Shown one piece after another: positions 23,904 through 32,268 of a stretch of DNA of 64,000 nt. A program made the position numbers and the translations under genes. The DNA is from DASUCS01 sp041166385 (lineage in GTDB: Bacteria; Actinomycetota; Acidimicrobiia; Acidimicrobiales; JACDCH01): assembly GCA_041166385.1 (NCBI GenBank), contig JBEEFW010000021.1:37831-101830 (forward strand). Reading direction: 5' to 3'. The notes below the pieces were generated by a model, which was given only the letters and a program-made list of their open reading frames with translations, searched no databases and was not told the origin of the DNA. The number at the start of each line of letters is the position of its first letter. The first letter of the stretch is position 1.

Positions 23904-25871
23904 GTGAAGAAGCGCCTTTCCCGCCCGCTCGTCCTGTATCTCGCCATTGCCGTGCTGGCATTGGTCGTCGGCACGACATGGCTGCGCAGCGGCGACGGGC
24001 CGAAGAAGCTCTCGCTCGACGAGTTCGAAACCCAGCTGGCCGACGGCGGTGTGGCTGACGCCACCGTCAAGGACCAGGACCATCGCGTCACGGGCAAGCT
24101 GCGCGACGGCACCTCGTACACCGTGTCGTACCCGGAGCAGTACGCCGATGAGCTCACGACCGAGATCACCGGTGCCCACGTCAAGATCGATGTCGACCAG
24201 CAGAAGGAGTCCTTGTGGCTCTCGCTGTTGTTCACGATCCTGCCGATCCTGCTCCTGGTCGGGTTCTTCTTCCTGATCATGAATTCGATGCAGGGCGGCG
24301 GTCGCGTGCTGCAGTTCGGCAAAGCGCGGGCGAAACAGCACGGCGACGCCAACGTGCAGGTCACCTTCGCCGACGTCGCCGGGTGCGACGAAGCCGTGGA
24401 GGAGCTGCAAGAGATCAAGGAGTTCCTCGAGAACCCGGCCCGGTTCCAGGCGATGGGCGCCAAGATCCCGAAGGGCGTGCTGCTGTACGGGCCGCCGGGG
24501 ACGGGCAAGACGTTGCTCGCCCGCGCGGTCGCCGGTGAAGCCGGCGTGCCGTTCTTCTCCATCTCCGGCTCCGACTTCGTCGAGATGTTCGTCGGCGTCG
24601 GTGCCAGCCGTGTGCGCGACCTCTTCGACCAAGCCAAGCAAACGGCTCCGGCGATCGTGTTCGTCGACGAGATCGACGCCGTCGGCCGCCACCGCGGGGC
24701 CGGGCTCGGCGGTGGTCACGACGAGCGGGAGCAGACGCTCAACCAGTTGCTCGTCGAGATGGATGGTTTCGACCCGCGAGCGGGGGTCATCCTCATCGCG
24801 GCCACGAACCGTCCCGACATCCTCGACCCCGCGCTGCTGCGCCCCGGTCGCTTCGACCGCCAGATCGTCGTCGACAAACCCGACATCGTGGGGCGCACCG
24901 ACATCCTCGAGGTGCACGCCAAGGGCAAGCCGTTGGCCGAGGGTGTGAACCTCCTGACGCTCGCCAAGCGCACGCCCGGTTTCACGGGCGCCGATCTCGC
25001 GAATCTCCTGAACGAAGCCGCGCTGCTGTCGGCCCGTCGCGAGCTCTCGCAGATCGGCATGATGCAGCTCGAGGAAGCCATCGACCGCGTACTCGCCGGA
25101 CCCGAGCGCCGGTCCCGCGTGATGAGCGAGGCGGAGAAGCGCGTCATCGCGTACCACGAGGCCGGCCATGCGCTCGTCGCGCACGTCATGCCCGAGGGCG
25201 ACAACGTGCACAAGGTGTCGATCGTGTCGCGCGGTCGGGCGCTCGGTCTCACGTGGTTCCTGCCCGAGGATCGCTACACCCACAGCCGGGCGCAACTACG
25301 CGCCCAGATGGCGTCCGCGCTCGGCGGTCGCTCGGCTGAGGAGCTGGTGTTCGGTGAGATCACCACCGGCGCGGCCAACGACATCGAGAAGTGCACCGAG
25401 ATCGCCAAGGCGATGGTCACGCAGTACGGCATGAGTGCGGTACTCGGGCCGCGCAAGTTCGGTCAGCCCGATGGCGAGGTGTTCATGGGGCGCGATCAGG
25501 GCAACCAGCGCGACTATTCCGACGATGTGGCCAGCCAGATCGACACCGAAGTCAACATGCTCATCGAGCAGGCGCACGACGAAGCGCACGCGATCCTCAT
25601 TGCGCACCGGGCCACGCTCGACGCGCTGGCCGGTGCGCTCATCGAGCGCGAGACGGTCGACGATGCTGAGCTTGCAGAGCTGTTCAAAGACATGGAGAAG
25701 TGGGAAGGTCCGCCGTCGGCGGCGCCGGCGCCATCACCTCCGCCCGCTCCTCCGGAGACCGTGATCCCGGTGCCCGTGGCCGAGCCCGTGCCCGCGCAGG
25801 TTGTTCCCGTGTCCGCGCTGCAGCGCATCGGCCGCGCATGGCGTCGAGCACCGCGACCGAGTGCGCCGTGA
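23904..25871 (+). CDS. ftsH: ATP-dependent zinc metalloprotease FtsH
   Basis: A 655-residue membrane AAA+ protease that degrades damaged and regulatory membrane proteins. Two membrane helices flank a small extracytoplasmic domain (residues about 8-27 and 107-130). The AAA domain has GPPGTGKTLLARA, IVFVDEIDAVG and the arginine-finger region RPGRFDRQ. The protease domain has YHEAGHALVAHV. The C-terminal tail is Pro/Ala-rich. The start is GTG 23904. The stop overlaps folE by 4 bp. Confidence 0.97.
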   Translation: MKKRLSRPLVLYLAIAVLALVVGTTWLRSGDGPKKLSLDEFETQLADGGVADATVKDQDHRVTGKLRDGTSYTVSYPEQYADELTTEITGAHVKIDVDQQKESLWLSLLFTILPILLLVGFFFLIMNSMQGGGRVLQFGKARAKQHGDANVQVTFADVAGCDEAVEELQEIKEFLENPARFQAMGAKIPKGVLLYGPPGTGKTLLARAVAGEAGVPFFSISGSDFVEMFVGVGASRVRDLFDQAKQTAPAIVFVDEIDAVGRHRGAGLGGGHDEREQTLNQLLVEMDGFDPRAGVILIAATNRPDILDPALLRPGRFDRQIVVDKPDIVGRTDILEVHAKGKPLAEGVNLLTLAKRTPGFTGADLANLLNEAALLSARRELSQIGMMQLEEAIDRVLAGPERRSRVMSEAEKRVIAYHEAGHALVAHVMPEGDNVHKVSIVSRGRALGLTWFLPEDRYTHSRAQLRAQMASALGGRSAEELVFGEITTGAANDIEKCTEIAKAMVTQYGMSAVLGPRKFGQPDGEVFMGRDQGNQRDYSDDVASQIDTEVNMLIEQAHDEAHAILIAHRATLDALAGALIERETVDDAELAELFKDMEKWEGPPSAAPAPSPPPAPPETVIPVPVAEPVPAQVVPVSALQRIGRAWRRAPRPSAP

Positions 25872-26476
25872 GCGAAGCGGAACGCGTCTCGCGGTTGCCC
25901 TTGCCGGCGGCGGTCGACAAGCCCCGCATTGAGCGCGCCGTACGCGAGATCCTCGAAGCGATCGGTGAGGACCCAGAGCGCGAAGGTCTGATCGACACGC
26001 CCGCGCGTGTTGCGCGCATGTACGAAGAGATCTTCGAAGGCATGCGCGTCGATCCTTCGGAGTACCTGCAGACGCAGTTCGAAACCGATCACGACGAGAT
26101 GGTGATGGTTCGCGACATCCCGATGTACTCGGCCTGTGAGCATCATCTGCTGCCGTGGATCGGCAAGGCGCACGTGGCCTACATCCCGAGCGACGACGGC
26201 CGAGTCACCGGGCTGTCGAAGCTGGCCCGCCTGGTCGATGCCTACGCCAAACGTCCGCAAGTGCAGGAACGGCTCACCTCACAGATCGCCGACGAGCTCG
26301 ATCGCAGCCTGCAACCCAAGGGCGTGATGGTCGTGATCGAGGCCGAGCACCTGTGCATGACCATGCGCGGCATCCGCAAGCCGGGCGCCAGCACGGTGAC
26401 GTCGGCCGTGCGCGGTCTCTTCCGCCAGAACGTGGCGACGCGAGAAGAAGCGATGCGCTTCATCCAAGGCCGGTAG
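25868..26476 (+). CDS. folE: GTP cyclohydrolase I
   Basis: A 202-residue enzyme making 7,8-dihydroneopterin triphosphate, the entry to folate. Zinc ligands are in YSACEHHLLPW and AEHLCMTMRG. RVTGLSKLARLVD and RLTSQIADEL are typical. I use GTG 25868, which overlaps the ftsH stop (GTGA). An ATG at 25838 would add ten residues inside ftsH. The stop TAG is in frame with the downstream folP. Confidence 0.95.
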   Translation: MSEAERVSRLPLPAAVDKPRIERAVREILEAIGEDPEREGLIDTPARVARMYEEIFEGMRVDPSEYLQTQFETDHDEMVMVRDIPMYSACEHHLLPWIGKAHVAYIPSDDGRVTGLSKLARLVDAYAKRPQVQERLTSQIADELDRSLQPKGVMVVIEAEHLCMTMRGIRKPGASTVTSAVRGLFRQNVATREEAMRFIQGR

Positions 26477-26497
26477 GTCGATCTGACGGTTCCGCTT

Positions 26498-27277
26498 GTG
26501 ATGGGGGTCATCAACGTGACCCCGGATTCGTTCTCCGACGGTGGGCTCTTCCTCGATCACGAGGCGGCCATCGTGCGCGGCCATGCGTTGATCGCCGAGG
26601 GGGCCGACGTGATCGACATCGGCGGAGAGTCGACCCGTCCCGGCGCCGAAGGCGTGCCCGTCGGCGTGGAGCTCGAGCGGGTGCTTCCCGTGGTCGAGGC
26701 GCTCGCGCCGCACGTGCGGGTGTCGATCGACACGCGCAAGGCGAAGGTGGCCGAGGCGGCGATCGCCGCGGGCGCCACGTTGCTCAACGACGTGTCCGCG
26801 TCGCTGCACGAGGTCGCGGCCGCGGCCGGACCGTCCGTCGGCTTCGTCGCCATGCACATGCTCGGGGACCCGCGCACGATGCAGGCGAACCCCACCTACG
26901 ACGACGTCGTCGCGGAGGTCTGCGAGTTCCTCGTGGCGAGGGCCGAGGCGGCCGTTGCCGCGGGCGTCGAAGAGGTGTGGATCGACCCAGGGATCGGATT
27001 TGGGAAGACGGCGGCGCACAACCTCTCGCTGCTGCACCGTCTCGATGTCCTGGTTTCGACCGGATTTCCGGTGGCCATCGGTACGAGCCGCAAGCGATTT
27101 CTGGGAGCGCTCCTGGCCGAGGCCGATCGCCCAAAACCGTTGGAACCAGTGGCACCGGAGGATCGTGTTGAGGGCTCCGTGGCCACCGCCGTGTGGGCGA
27201 TGGTCCAAGGCGTTCGCATGGTTCGGGTGCATGATGTCCGGGCCACGGTCCACGCCGCACGGGTGGTAGCCGGGTGA
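26498..27277 (+). CDS. folP: Dihydropteroate synthase
   Basis: A 259-residue TIM barrel joining p-aminobenzoate to dihydropterin pyrophosphate, the sulfonamide target. Motifs: MGVINVTPDSFSDGG, IDIGGESTRPGAE, VSIDTRKAKVA, LLNDVSA, WIDPGIGFGKT and AIGTSRKRFLG. The annotated GTG 26498 has no ribosome-binding site and leaves almost nothing before the first strand. An in-frame CTG at 26483 with GGTAGG upstream would restore LTVPLV and is a credible true start. It is the same frame as folE, separated only by the folE TAG. Confidence 0.95.
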   Translation: MMGVINVTPDSFSDGGLFLDHEAAIVRGHALIAEGADVIDIGGESTRPGAEGVPVGVELERVLPVVEALAPHVRVSIDTRKAKVAEAAIAAGATLLNDVSASLHEVAAAAGPSVGFVAMHMLGDPRTMQANPTYDDVVAEVCEFLVARAEAAVAAGVEEVWIDPGIGFGKTAAHNLSLLHRLDVLVSTGFPVAIGTSRKRFLGALLAEADRPKPLEPVAPEDRVEGSVATAVWAMVQGVRMVRVHDVRATVHAARVVAG

Positions 27278-27302
27278 ACGTCACTGAGCAGGGAGCGCAG
27301 TT

Positions 27303-27818
27303 GTGCCGGGCATGAAGGGCAAATGGGCCCAGGGCATCCAGCCGAGAAACTTCTCGTGGGTGGTCAAAGACAAGTTGGCGGTCTGTGAGCGGCCCGGCGG
27401 GTACGGGGCCAACCACCGACGCGTCCGGCGTCAGGAAGAGATCATCTGGATCCGCGAGCAGGGCTTCGCCTGCGTTGTGTCGCTCATCCCGTCACCGCAC
27501 AACCTGCACAACTACGACGAGCTCGGCGTCACGTGGCGGCACCGTCCGTTCACGCAGGGCGACGACGCGCAGCGCTTTGTGGCCACGTTCTTCCCCGAGT
27601 TGCGCACGATGCTCTCCGAAGGACAGAAGGTGCTGGTCCACCAGGACGAGTTGGGCGACCGAGTGTCCGGGTTGATGGCCGGGTTCCTGTTGTGGTCGGG
27701 CATGGTCGAATCGGGTCCGCAGGCCATCTCGATCACGGAGCAGCTCGTGCATCGCCAACTCGGCCCGATGGCACGCGGGTTGGTGACGATCGCCGCGGAG
27801 CTTCCGCCGCCCGTCTGA
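27303..27818 (+). CDS. Dual-specificity phosphatase-like pseudophosphatase (Cys replaced)
   Basis: A 171-residue protein with the layout of small tyrosine/dual-specificity phosphatases. ACVVSLIP and NYDELGVTWRHRPF precede the loop KVLVHQDELGDRVSG. The P-loop signature HCx5R reads H-Q-DELGD-R, so the nucleophilic cysteine is glutamine while His and Arg remain. It should therefore bind but not cleave phosphoesters by the usual chemistry. It sits between folP and folB; a regulatory or scaffolding role is only a guess. The start GTG 27303 has GGGAG 7 bases upstream. Confidence 0.7.
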   Translation: MPGMKGKWAQGIQPRNFSWVVKDKLAVCERPGGYGANHRRVRRQEEIIWIREQGFACVVSLIPSPHNLHNYDELGVTWRHRPFTQGDDAQRFVATFFPELRTMLSEGQKVLVHQDELGDRVSGLMAGFLLWSGMVESGPQAISITEQLVHRQLGPMARGLVTIAAELPPPV

Positions 27819-27823
27819 GTCGT

Positions 27824-28180
27824 ATGGACGAGATACAACTTCGTGGGCTCGTGGCATCGGGCTACTGCGGCGCGCTGCCAGAAGAGCAGGAGCGGATGCA
27901 GCCGCTCGAAGTCGATCTCGACGTTGGTCTCGATCTCCGCCCCGCTGGCGAGTCCGACGCGCTGGACGACACCGTCGACTACGGCGTGTTGTGCGCGATG
28001 GTCGAGCGGATCATCACGACAGAGCGGTTCACGCTGCTCGAGCGGCTGGCCGTCCGCATCGCCGAGGTCGCGCTGGCCGACGAGCGCGTCGAATCCGTGA
28101 CGGTTGCCGTGCGCAAGCTCAGGCCTCCTGTGCCGCAACAACTCACCACGTCAGGTGTGCGCATCACGAGGACGCGCTGA
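27824..28180 (+). CDS. folB: Dihydroneopterin aldolase
   Basis: A 118-residue tunnel-fold enzyme that cleaves dihydroneopterin to 6-hydroxymethyl-dihydropterin and glycolaldehyde. GYCGALPEEQERMQPLEVDL holds the substrate glutamate region. DDTVDYGVLC, LLERLAVRIAE and VAVRKLRPP (catalytic lysine) follow family order. The start ATG 27824 is 5 bp after the pseudophosphatase stop. The stop overlaps folK by one base (TGATG). Confidence 0.94.
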   Translation: MDEIQLRGLVASGYCGALPEEQERMQPLEVDLDVGLDLRPAGESDALDDTVDYGVLCAMVERIITTERFTLLERLAVRIAEVALADERVESVTVAVRKLRPPVPQQLTTSGVRITRTR

Positions 28181-28635
28181 TGTCCCGCCGGGTGTTGCTC
28201 GGTCTCGGGTCGAACCTCGGCGATCGGCGGCGCCTGCTGCGAGACGCGATCGATTCGCTGCCGGGAGTGACGAAGGTGTCGGGTCTGTACGAGACCGATC
28301 CGATCGGCGGTCCCGCGGAGCAGCAGAAGTACTTGAACCTCGTCGCGGCGATCGACTCCGTCGCGACCCCGCGTCAGCTGTTGGGCATGTGCCATCGCCT
28401 CGAGTCGGCTGCGGGGCGAGTCCGCGGTGAGCGTTGGGGACCGCGCCAGCTCGACATCGACATCCTCTGGATCGACGGCGAGACGGTCGAGGAGGAAGAT
28501 CTGCAGGTGCCGCACCCGCGGATGTGGGATCGCCGATTCGTGCTCGTACCGCTCGCTGACGTTGCGCCCGAGCTCCTCCCGGACGGCTGGGAGGACCGCG
28601 TCGACGGCTGGGTGACTCCGGTCGAGCCACTGTGA
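28180..28635 (+). CDS. folK: HPPK, 2-amino-4-hydroxy-6-hydroxymethyldihydropteridine diphosphokinase
   Basis: A 151-residue pyrophosphokinase activating hydroxymethyl-dihydropterin with ATP. LLGLGSNLGDRRRLL, YETDPIGG, YLNLVAAI, ERWGPRQLDIDIL (two magnesium aspartates) and VPHPRMWDRRFVL are canonical. It is coupled to folB upstream and to the DUF2520 gene downstream (GTGA overlap). Confidence 0.96.
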   Translation: MSRRVLLGLGSNLGDRRRLLRDAIDSLPGVTKVSGLYETDPIGGPAEQQKYLNLVAAIDSVATPRQLLGMCHRLESAAGRVRGERWGPRQLDIDILWIDGETVEEEDLQVPHPRMWDRRFVLVPLADVAPELLPDGWEDRVDGWVTPVEPL

Positions 28636-29348
28636 CGTCGACGATTCGCGTCATCGGGCGGGGGCGTGCGGGACGTTCGCTCTCGATCGCTCTTGGGCGC
28701 GCGGGATGGGGTCTCGGTGGGGTGCTCGGGCGCGAGGACGACGTGTCCGAAGCGGCGCAGGGCGTCGATCTGCTCGTGATCGCCGTGCCGGACGACTCGG
28801 TGGCATCGGTGGCCGCGTCGGTCACTCCGGTGCCGACCACGGTGATCGCTCACCTGGCGGGCTCGCTCGGCCTCGACGTGCTCGAGCCGCACGTGCGCCG
28901 GGGCGCGTTGCACCCGTTGGCGTCGTTGCCGTCCCCGGAAGTCGGCGCCGAGCGGTTACGGGGCGCGTGGTTCGCGATCGCGGGCGATCCGCTCGTGGCA
29001 GCGGTGGTGGCAGCCCTCGAGGGCCGCTCGTTCGAGGTGTCCGACAAGCGGCGAGCGGCGTACCACGCGGCCGCGGCGATCGCGTCGAACCACCTGGTGG
29101 CGCTGCTCGCACAAGTCGAGCGAGTCGCCGAAGGCGCTGCCGTTCCGTTCGACGCGTACCTCGACCTCGTGCGCGCCACCGTCGAGAACGTCGCGGCGCT
29201 TGGCCCGGTCGAAGCCCTCACCGGTCCGGCCGCACGAGGCGACGAGGCCACGATCGCTCGGCACCTCGCCGCTTTGCCCGACGGCGAACGCGAGTTGTAC
29301 GAGGTGCTGGCCGAAGCGTGCCGGAAGTTGGCCGCGTGCAAGTCCTGA
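28632..29348 (+). CDS. Rossmann-like/DUF2520 protein, possible alternative ketopantoate reductase
   Basis: A 238-residue predicted NAD(P)-binding reductase. The N-terminus RVIGRGRAGRSLSIAL is a Rossmann glycine motif, AVPDDSVAS follows, and the C-terminal helical half (YHAAAAIASNHLVAL) is DUF2520. Related proteins next to panC in other bacteria have been proposed as ketopantoate reductases (PanG-like), and no panE is seen here. It starts at GTG 28632. The 3' end overlaps panC by 13 bp, supporting a pantothenate role. Confidence 0.85.
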   Translation: MTSTIRVIGRGRAGRSLSIALGRAGWGLGGVLGREDDVSEAAQGVDLLVIAVPDDSVASVAASVTPVPTTVIAHLAGSLGLDVLEPHVRRGALHPLASLPSPEVGAERLRGAWFAIAGDPLVAAVVAALEGRSFEVSDKRRAAYHAAAAIASNHLVALLAQVERVAEGAAVPFDAYLDLVRATVENVAALGPVEALTGPAARGDEATIARHLAALPDGERELYEVLAEACRKLAACKS

Positions 29349-30199
29349 CGACGATCGCCGAGACGCGATCGTTGCTCGACAAGGCGCGCGCTGCCGGCCG
29401 TAGCGTCGGCCTGGTCCCCACGATGGGCTACCTGCACGCCGGCCATCGCACGCTGATGGATCGATCGGTGGCGTCGCGGGACGTCACGCTGGCCACCGTT
29501 TTCGTGAACCCGCTGCAGTTCGGCGCGAGCGAGGATCTGTCGACCTACCCGCGTGACTTCGACCGCGACGCGGCGATGTGTGAAGCCGCGGGCGTGGATG
29601 TCGTGCTGCATCCGAGTGTGGAGGAGATGTATCCGCTGGGCACGCCCACGCTCACCTCGGTGTCGGTGGCGGAGATCTCGGCACGGATGGAGGGGGCGTC
29701 GCGCCCGACGCACTTCGCCGGTGTGGCCACGGTGGTGTCGAAGCTGTTCAACATCGCCGGGCCGTGTCACGCGTACTTCGGCGAGAAGGACTGGCAGCAG
29801 TTGGCGGTGATTCGCCGCATGGCCGCCGACCTGTCGTTTCCTGTGGACGTGGTGGGCTGCCCAACGGTGCGCGAGGCGGATGGTCTCGCGCTGTCGAGTC
29901 GCAACGCCTATCTCACCGTCGAGGAGCGGGTGGCCGCCCCAGTGCTGCACTGGGCGCTGGTCGCGGGAGCCGCGGCGATTGCGGCAGGGGAGCGCGACCC
30001 GGCCCGGGTGCGTGCGCTGGTGGCGGAGCTGATTCGTGCTGAGCCGCTGGCCCACCTCGACTACGCCGACGTGGTCGACGCGGAGACCTTGCAGGAGGTC
30101 GACCCCTTGGCGGGGAAATTGCGTCTACTTGCGGCAGCCAGGTTCGGCCGTGCCAGACTTCTAGACAACGAGGGGGCGACCGCAGCGGCGCCCACCTGA
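29336..30199 (+). CDS. panC: Pantothenate synthetase
   Basis: A 287-residue ligase joining pantoate and beta-alanine with ATP. Motifs: LVPTMGYLHAGHRTLM (HxGH adenylylation site), FVNPLQFGASEDLSTYPR, FGEKDWQQL and LALSSRNAYL (KMSKS-like loop). It starts at GTG 29336 inside the DUF2520 gene. The 3' end contains several extra residues rich in Ala/Thr. panD follows 12 bp later. Confidence 0.96.
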   Translation: MQVLTTIAETRSLLDKARAAGRSVGLVPTMGYLHAGHRTLMDRSVASRDVTLATVFVNPLQFGASEDLSTYPRDFDRDAAMCEAAGVDVVLHPSVEEMYPLGTPTLTSVSVAEISARMEGASRPTHFAGVATVVSKLFNIAGPCHAYFGEKDWQQLAVIRRMAADLSFPVDVVGCPTVREADGLALSSRNAYLTVEERVAAPVLHWALVAGAAAIAAGERDPARVRALVAELIRAEPLAHLDYADVVDAETLQEVDPLAGKLRLLAAARFGRARLLDNEGATAAAPT

Positions 30200-30211
30200 G
30201 GAGGAATCCCG

Positions 30212-30628
30212 ATGCGACGTCGCATGATGAAGTCGAAGATCCATCGCGCCACCGTCACCGACGCCAACCTCCACTACGTGGGCTCGATCACCGTCGATCG
30301 AGAGCTGATGCAGCAAGCGGACCTCTACGAGTACGAGCAGGTCGCCGTGGTCGACATCGACAACGGGGCCCGCCTCGAGACGTACGTGATCGAAGGCGAG
30401 CCAGGGTCGGGGGCGATCTGCCTCAACGGCGCCGCCGCCCACCTGATCCACCCGGGCGACAAGGTGATCATCATCAGCTACGCCGAGTACGACGACGCCG
30501 AACTGCAGGCCGGCGGCGGCCACACTCCGACAATCGTCCACGTCGACACGGCCAACCGCCCGATCCCCGAAGACCTCGCCCGCCAACTCGTCGGCGACCG
30601 CATCTACACCGAGGTCTCCGCCAACTAA
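30212..30628 (+). CDS. panD: Aspartate 1-decarboxylase
   Basis: A 138-residue pyruvoyl enzyme making beta-alanine from aspartate. The self-processing site YVGSITVD (cleavage Gly-Ser) is present, along with KIHRATVTDANLHY, LNGAAAHLIHPGD and IIISYAEYDD. The start ATG 30212 follows GAGGA. An in-frame ATG 12 bases later (MMKSK) is also possible. It is followed by the second copy of the dispersed hairpin. Confidence 0.96.
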   Translation: MRRRMMKSKIHRATVTDANLHYVGSITVDRELMQQADLYEYEQVAVVDIDNGARLETYVIEGEPGSGAICLNGAAAHLIHPGDKVIIISYAEYDDAELQAGGGHTPTIVHVDTANRPIPEDLARQLVGDRIYTEVSAN

Positions 30629-30643
30629 TCGCGCTCGCTCACC

Positions 30644-30691
30644 AAATCCCACTCAGGCGTACACGCTTTTGTGTACGCCTGAGTGGGATTT
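30644..30691. terminator. Perfect 21-bp stem-loop (dispersed palindrome copy B)
   Basis: The left arm 30644-30664 (AAATCCCACTCAGGCGTACAC) pairs perfectly with 30671-30691 around a GCTTTT loop. The 5' A-run and 3' ATTT make it look like a bidirectional terminator. It separates panD from nadB, which run in the same direction. It differs from copy A at 18973 by one G-C for A-T pair change in the stem, plus the loop. Confidence 0.7.
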
Positions 30692-30709
30692 CGGAAATAG
30701 CGTGCCGGG

Positions 30710-32224
30710 GTGGACCTCGACTTGCTCGTGCTGGGGTCCGGCGTCGCGGGACTGTCGGCCGCGGTGCGGGCATCCGAGCAGCACGGCATGCGGGTCGGCG
30801 TGCTCACGAAGGCCGAGCTGCACCAGGCCACGACGCGCTGGGCGCAGGGCGGTGTCGCCGCCGTGCTGGGTCGCGACGATCCCGACTCGACCGATCTCCA
30901 CTTGGCCGACACGCTGGCGGCCGGCGCGGGGCTGTGCGACCCCGACGCCGTGCGCGTGCTCGTCGACGAAGGGCCCGGGCGCGTCAACGAGCTGATCGCG
31001 CTCGGCGCGATCTTCGATGTCGACGACCAGGGCCGCCTCGAGCTGGCGCGTGAAGGTGGCCACAGTCACGCGCGCGTCGTCCACGCCGGTGGCGCGGCGA
31101 CCGGCGCAGAGATCGAGCGCGCCCTCGTCGAAGCGGTGAGGGCCACTGCGGCCGCAATTCACGAGACCTGGTTCGCGCTCGACTTCATCGTCGAGGGCGA
31201 CGAGTGCCGCGGGGTCGTCGCGCTCGACGAGCACGGCGTCCGCACCGAAGTGCGGGCCGCCAACGTGCTGGTCGCAACCGGCGGCGCCGGCCAGCTCTAT
31301 GCCGTCACCACCAACCCGGCGGAATCGACCGGCGACGGCGTCGCGATGGCGCTGCGAGCGGGAGTCGCGGTTGCCGACGTCGAGTTCGTGCAGTTCCATC
31401 CAACGGCGCTGCATCACCCGGCGATGCCGCGTCCGCTGCTGTCGGAAGCGCTACGAGGTCACGGAGCCTTGCTGCGTGACGCCAAGGGGGAGCAGTTCGT
31501 CGACGAGCTGTTGCCCCGCGACCGAGTGTCGAAGGCGATGACGGCCCGAATGCTCGAGCAAGGCATCGACCACCTGTGGCTCGACGCGACGAACCTGGCC
31601 GACTTCGACGCTCGTTTCCCGACGATCGCCGCCGCGCTGCATTCCGTCGGTCTCAACCCCACGACCGACTGGCTGCCGATCGCACCCGCGGCGCACTACT
31701 TCTGCGGCGGAATCGTTGCCGACCTCGACGGCGCATCGTCACTCCCCGGGCTGTGGGCCGCAGGGGAGGCGGCGTGCAACGGCGTGCACGGCGCCAACCG
31801 CCTCGCATCGAACTCGCTGCTCGACGGCATGGTGTTCGCACCGCGTGTCGTCGAGGCGATCGAACGCGGGAAGCGCAAGCCCGAGCCCACCGGGGCGATG
31901 CGCGCGGTGTTGGGCGGCGACGGCATCGGTGGACGCCGCATCGAGCTCGACCTCGAGTGGACGGACGGCGAGCCCGCGTCGCGCGACGAGCTGCAGGCGG
32001 CGATGACGCGGTTGGCGGGCGTCCTGCGGTCGGCGGAGTCGCTCGCCGGTGCGCGCGAGGTCGTGCAACGCGCACACCACGGCGACGCCGAGCTCCACAA
32101 CCTCGCGACCGTCGCGCAGGCGGTGATCGCCGCCGCGCTCGCTCGGGAGGAAAGTCGCGGGTCACACACCCGCATCGACTTCCGGGAGACCCGCGAGGAC
32201 CTGCGCCTCCGATTCGTGTTCTAG
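30710..32224 (+). CDS. nadB: L-aspartate oxidase
   Basis: A 504-residue FAD enzyme that oxidises aspartate to iminoaspartate for quinolinate synthesis. GSGVAGLSAAVRA binds FAD. TRWAQGGVAAVLG, GGHSHARVVHAGG (succinate dehydrogenase-like active-site region), GAGQLYAVTTNPAESTGDG and GANRLASNSLLDG are all typical. The start is GTG 30710, right after the hairpin. Neither nadA nor another quinolinate synthase is visible nearby, unlike the usual nadA-nadB-nadC cluster. Confidence 0.95.
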   Translation: MDLDLLVLGSGVAGLSAAVRASEQHGMRVGVLTKAELHQATTRWAQGGVAAVLGRDDPDSTDLHLADTLAAGAGLCDPDAVRVLVDEGPGRVNELIALGAIFDVDDQGRLELAREGGHSHARVVHAGGAATGAEIERALVEAVRATAAAIHETWFALDFIVEGDECRGVVALDEHGVRTEVRAANVLVATGGAGQLYAVTTNPAESTGDGVAMALRAGVAVADVEFVQFHPTALHHPAMPRPLLSEALRGHGALLRDAKGEQFVDELLPRDRVSKAMTARMLEQGIDHLWLDATNLADFDARFPTIAAALHSVGLNPTTDWLPIAPAAHYFCGGIVADLDGASSLPGLWAAGEAACNGVHGANRLASNSLLDGMVFAPRVVEAIERGKRKPEPTGAMRAVLGGDGIGGRRIELDLEWTDGEPASRDELQAAMTRLAGVLRSAESLAGAREVVQRAHHGDAELHNLATVAQAVIAAALAREESRGSHTRIDFRETREDLRLRFVF

Positions 32225-32268
32225 GGTCACGCTGAATCGAGTCGGATGAGATCGTGGAGGGTGCACCA

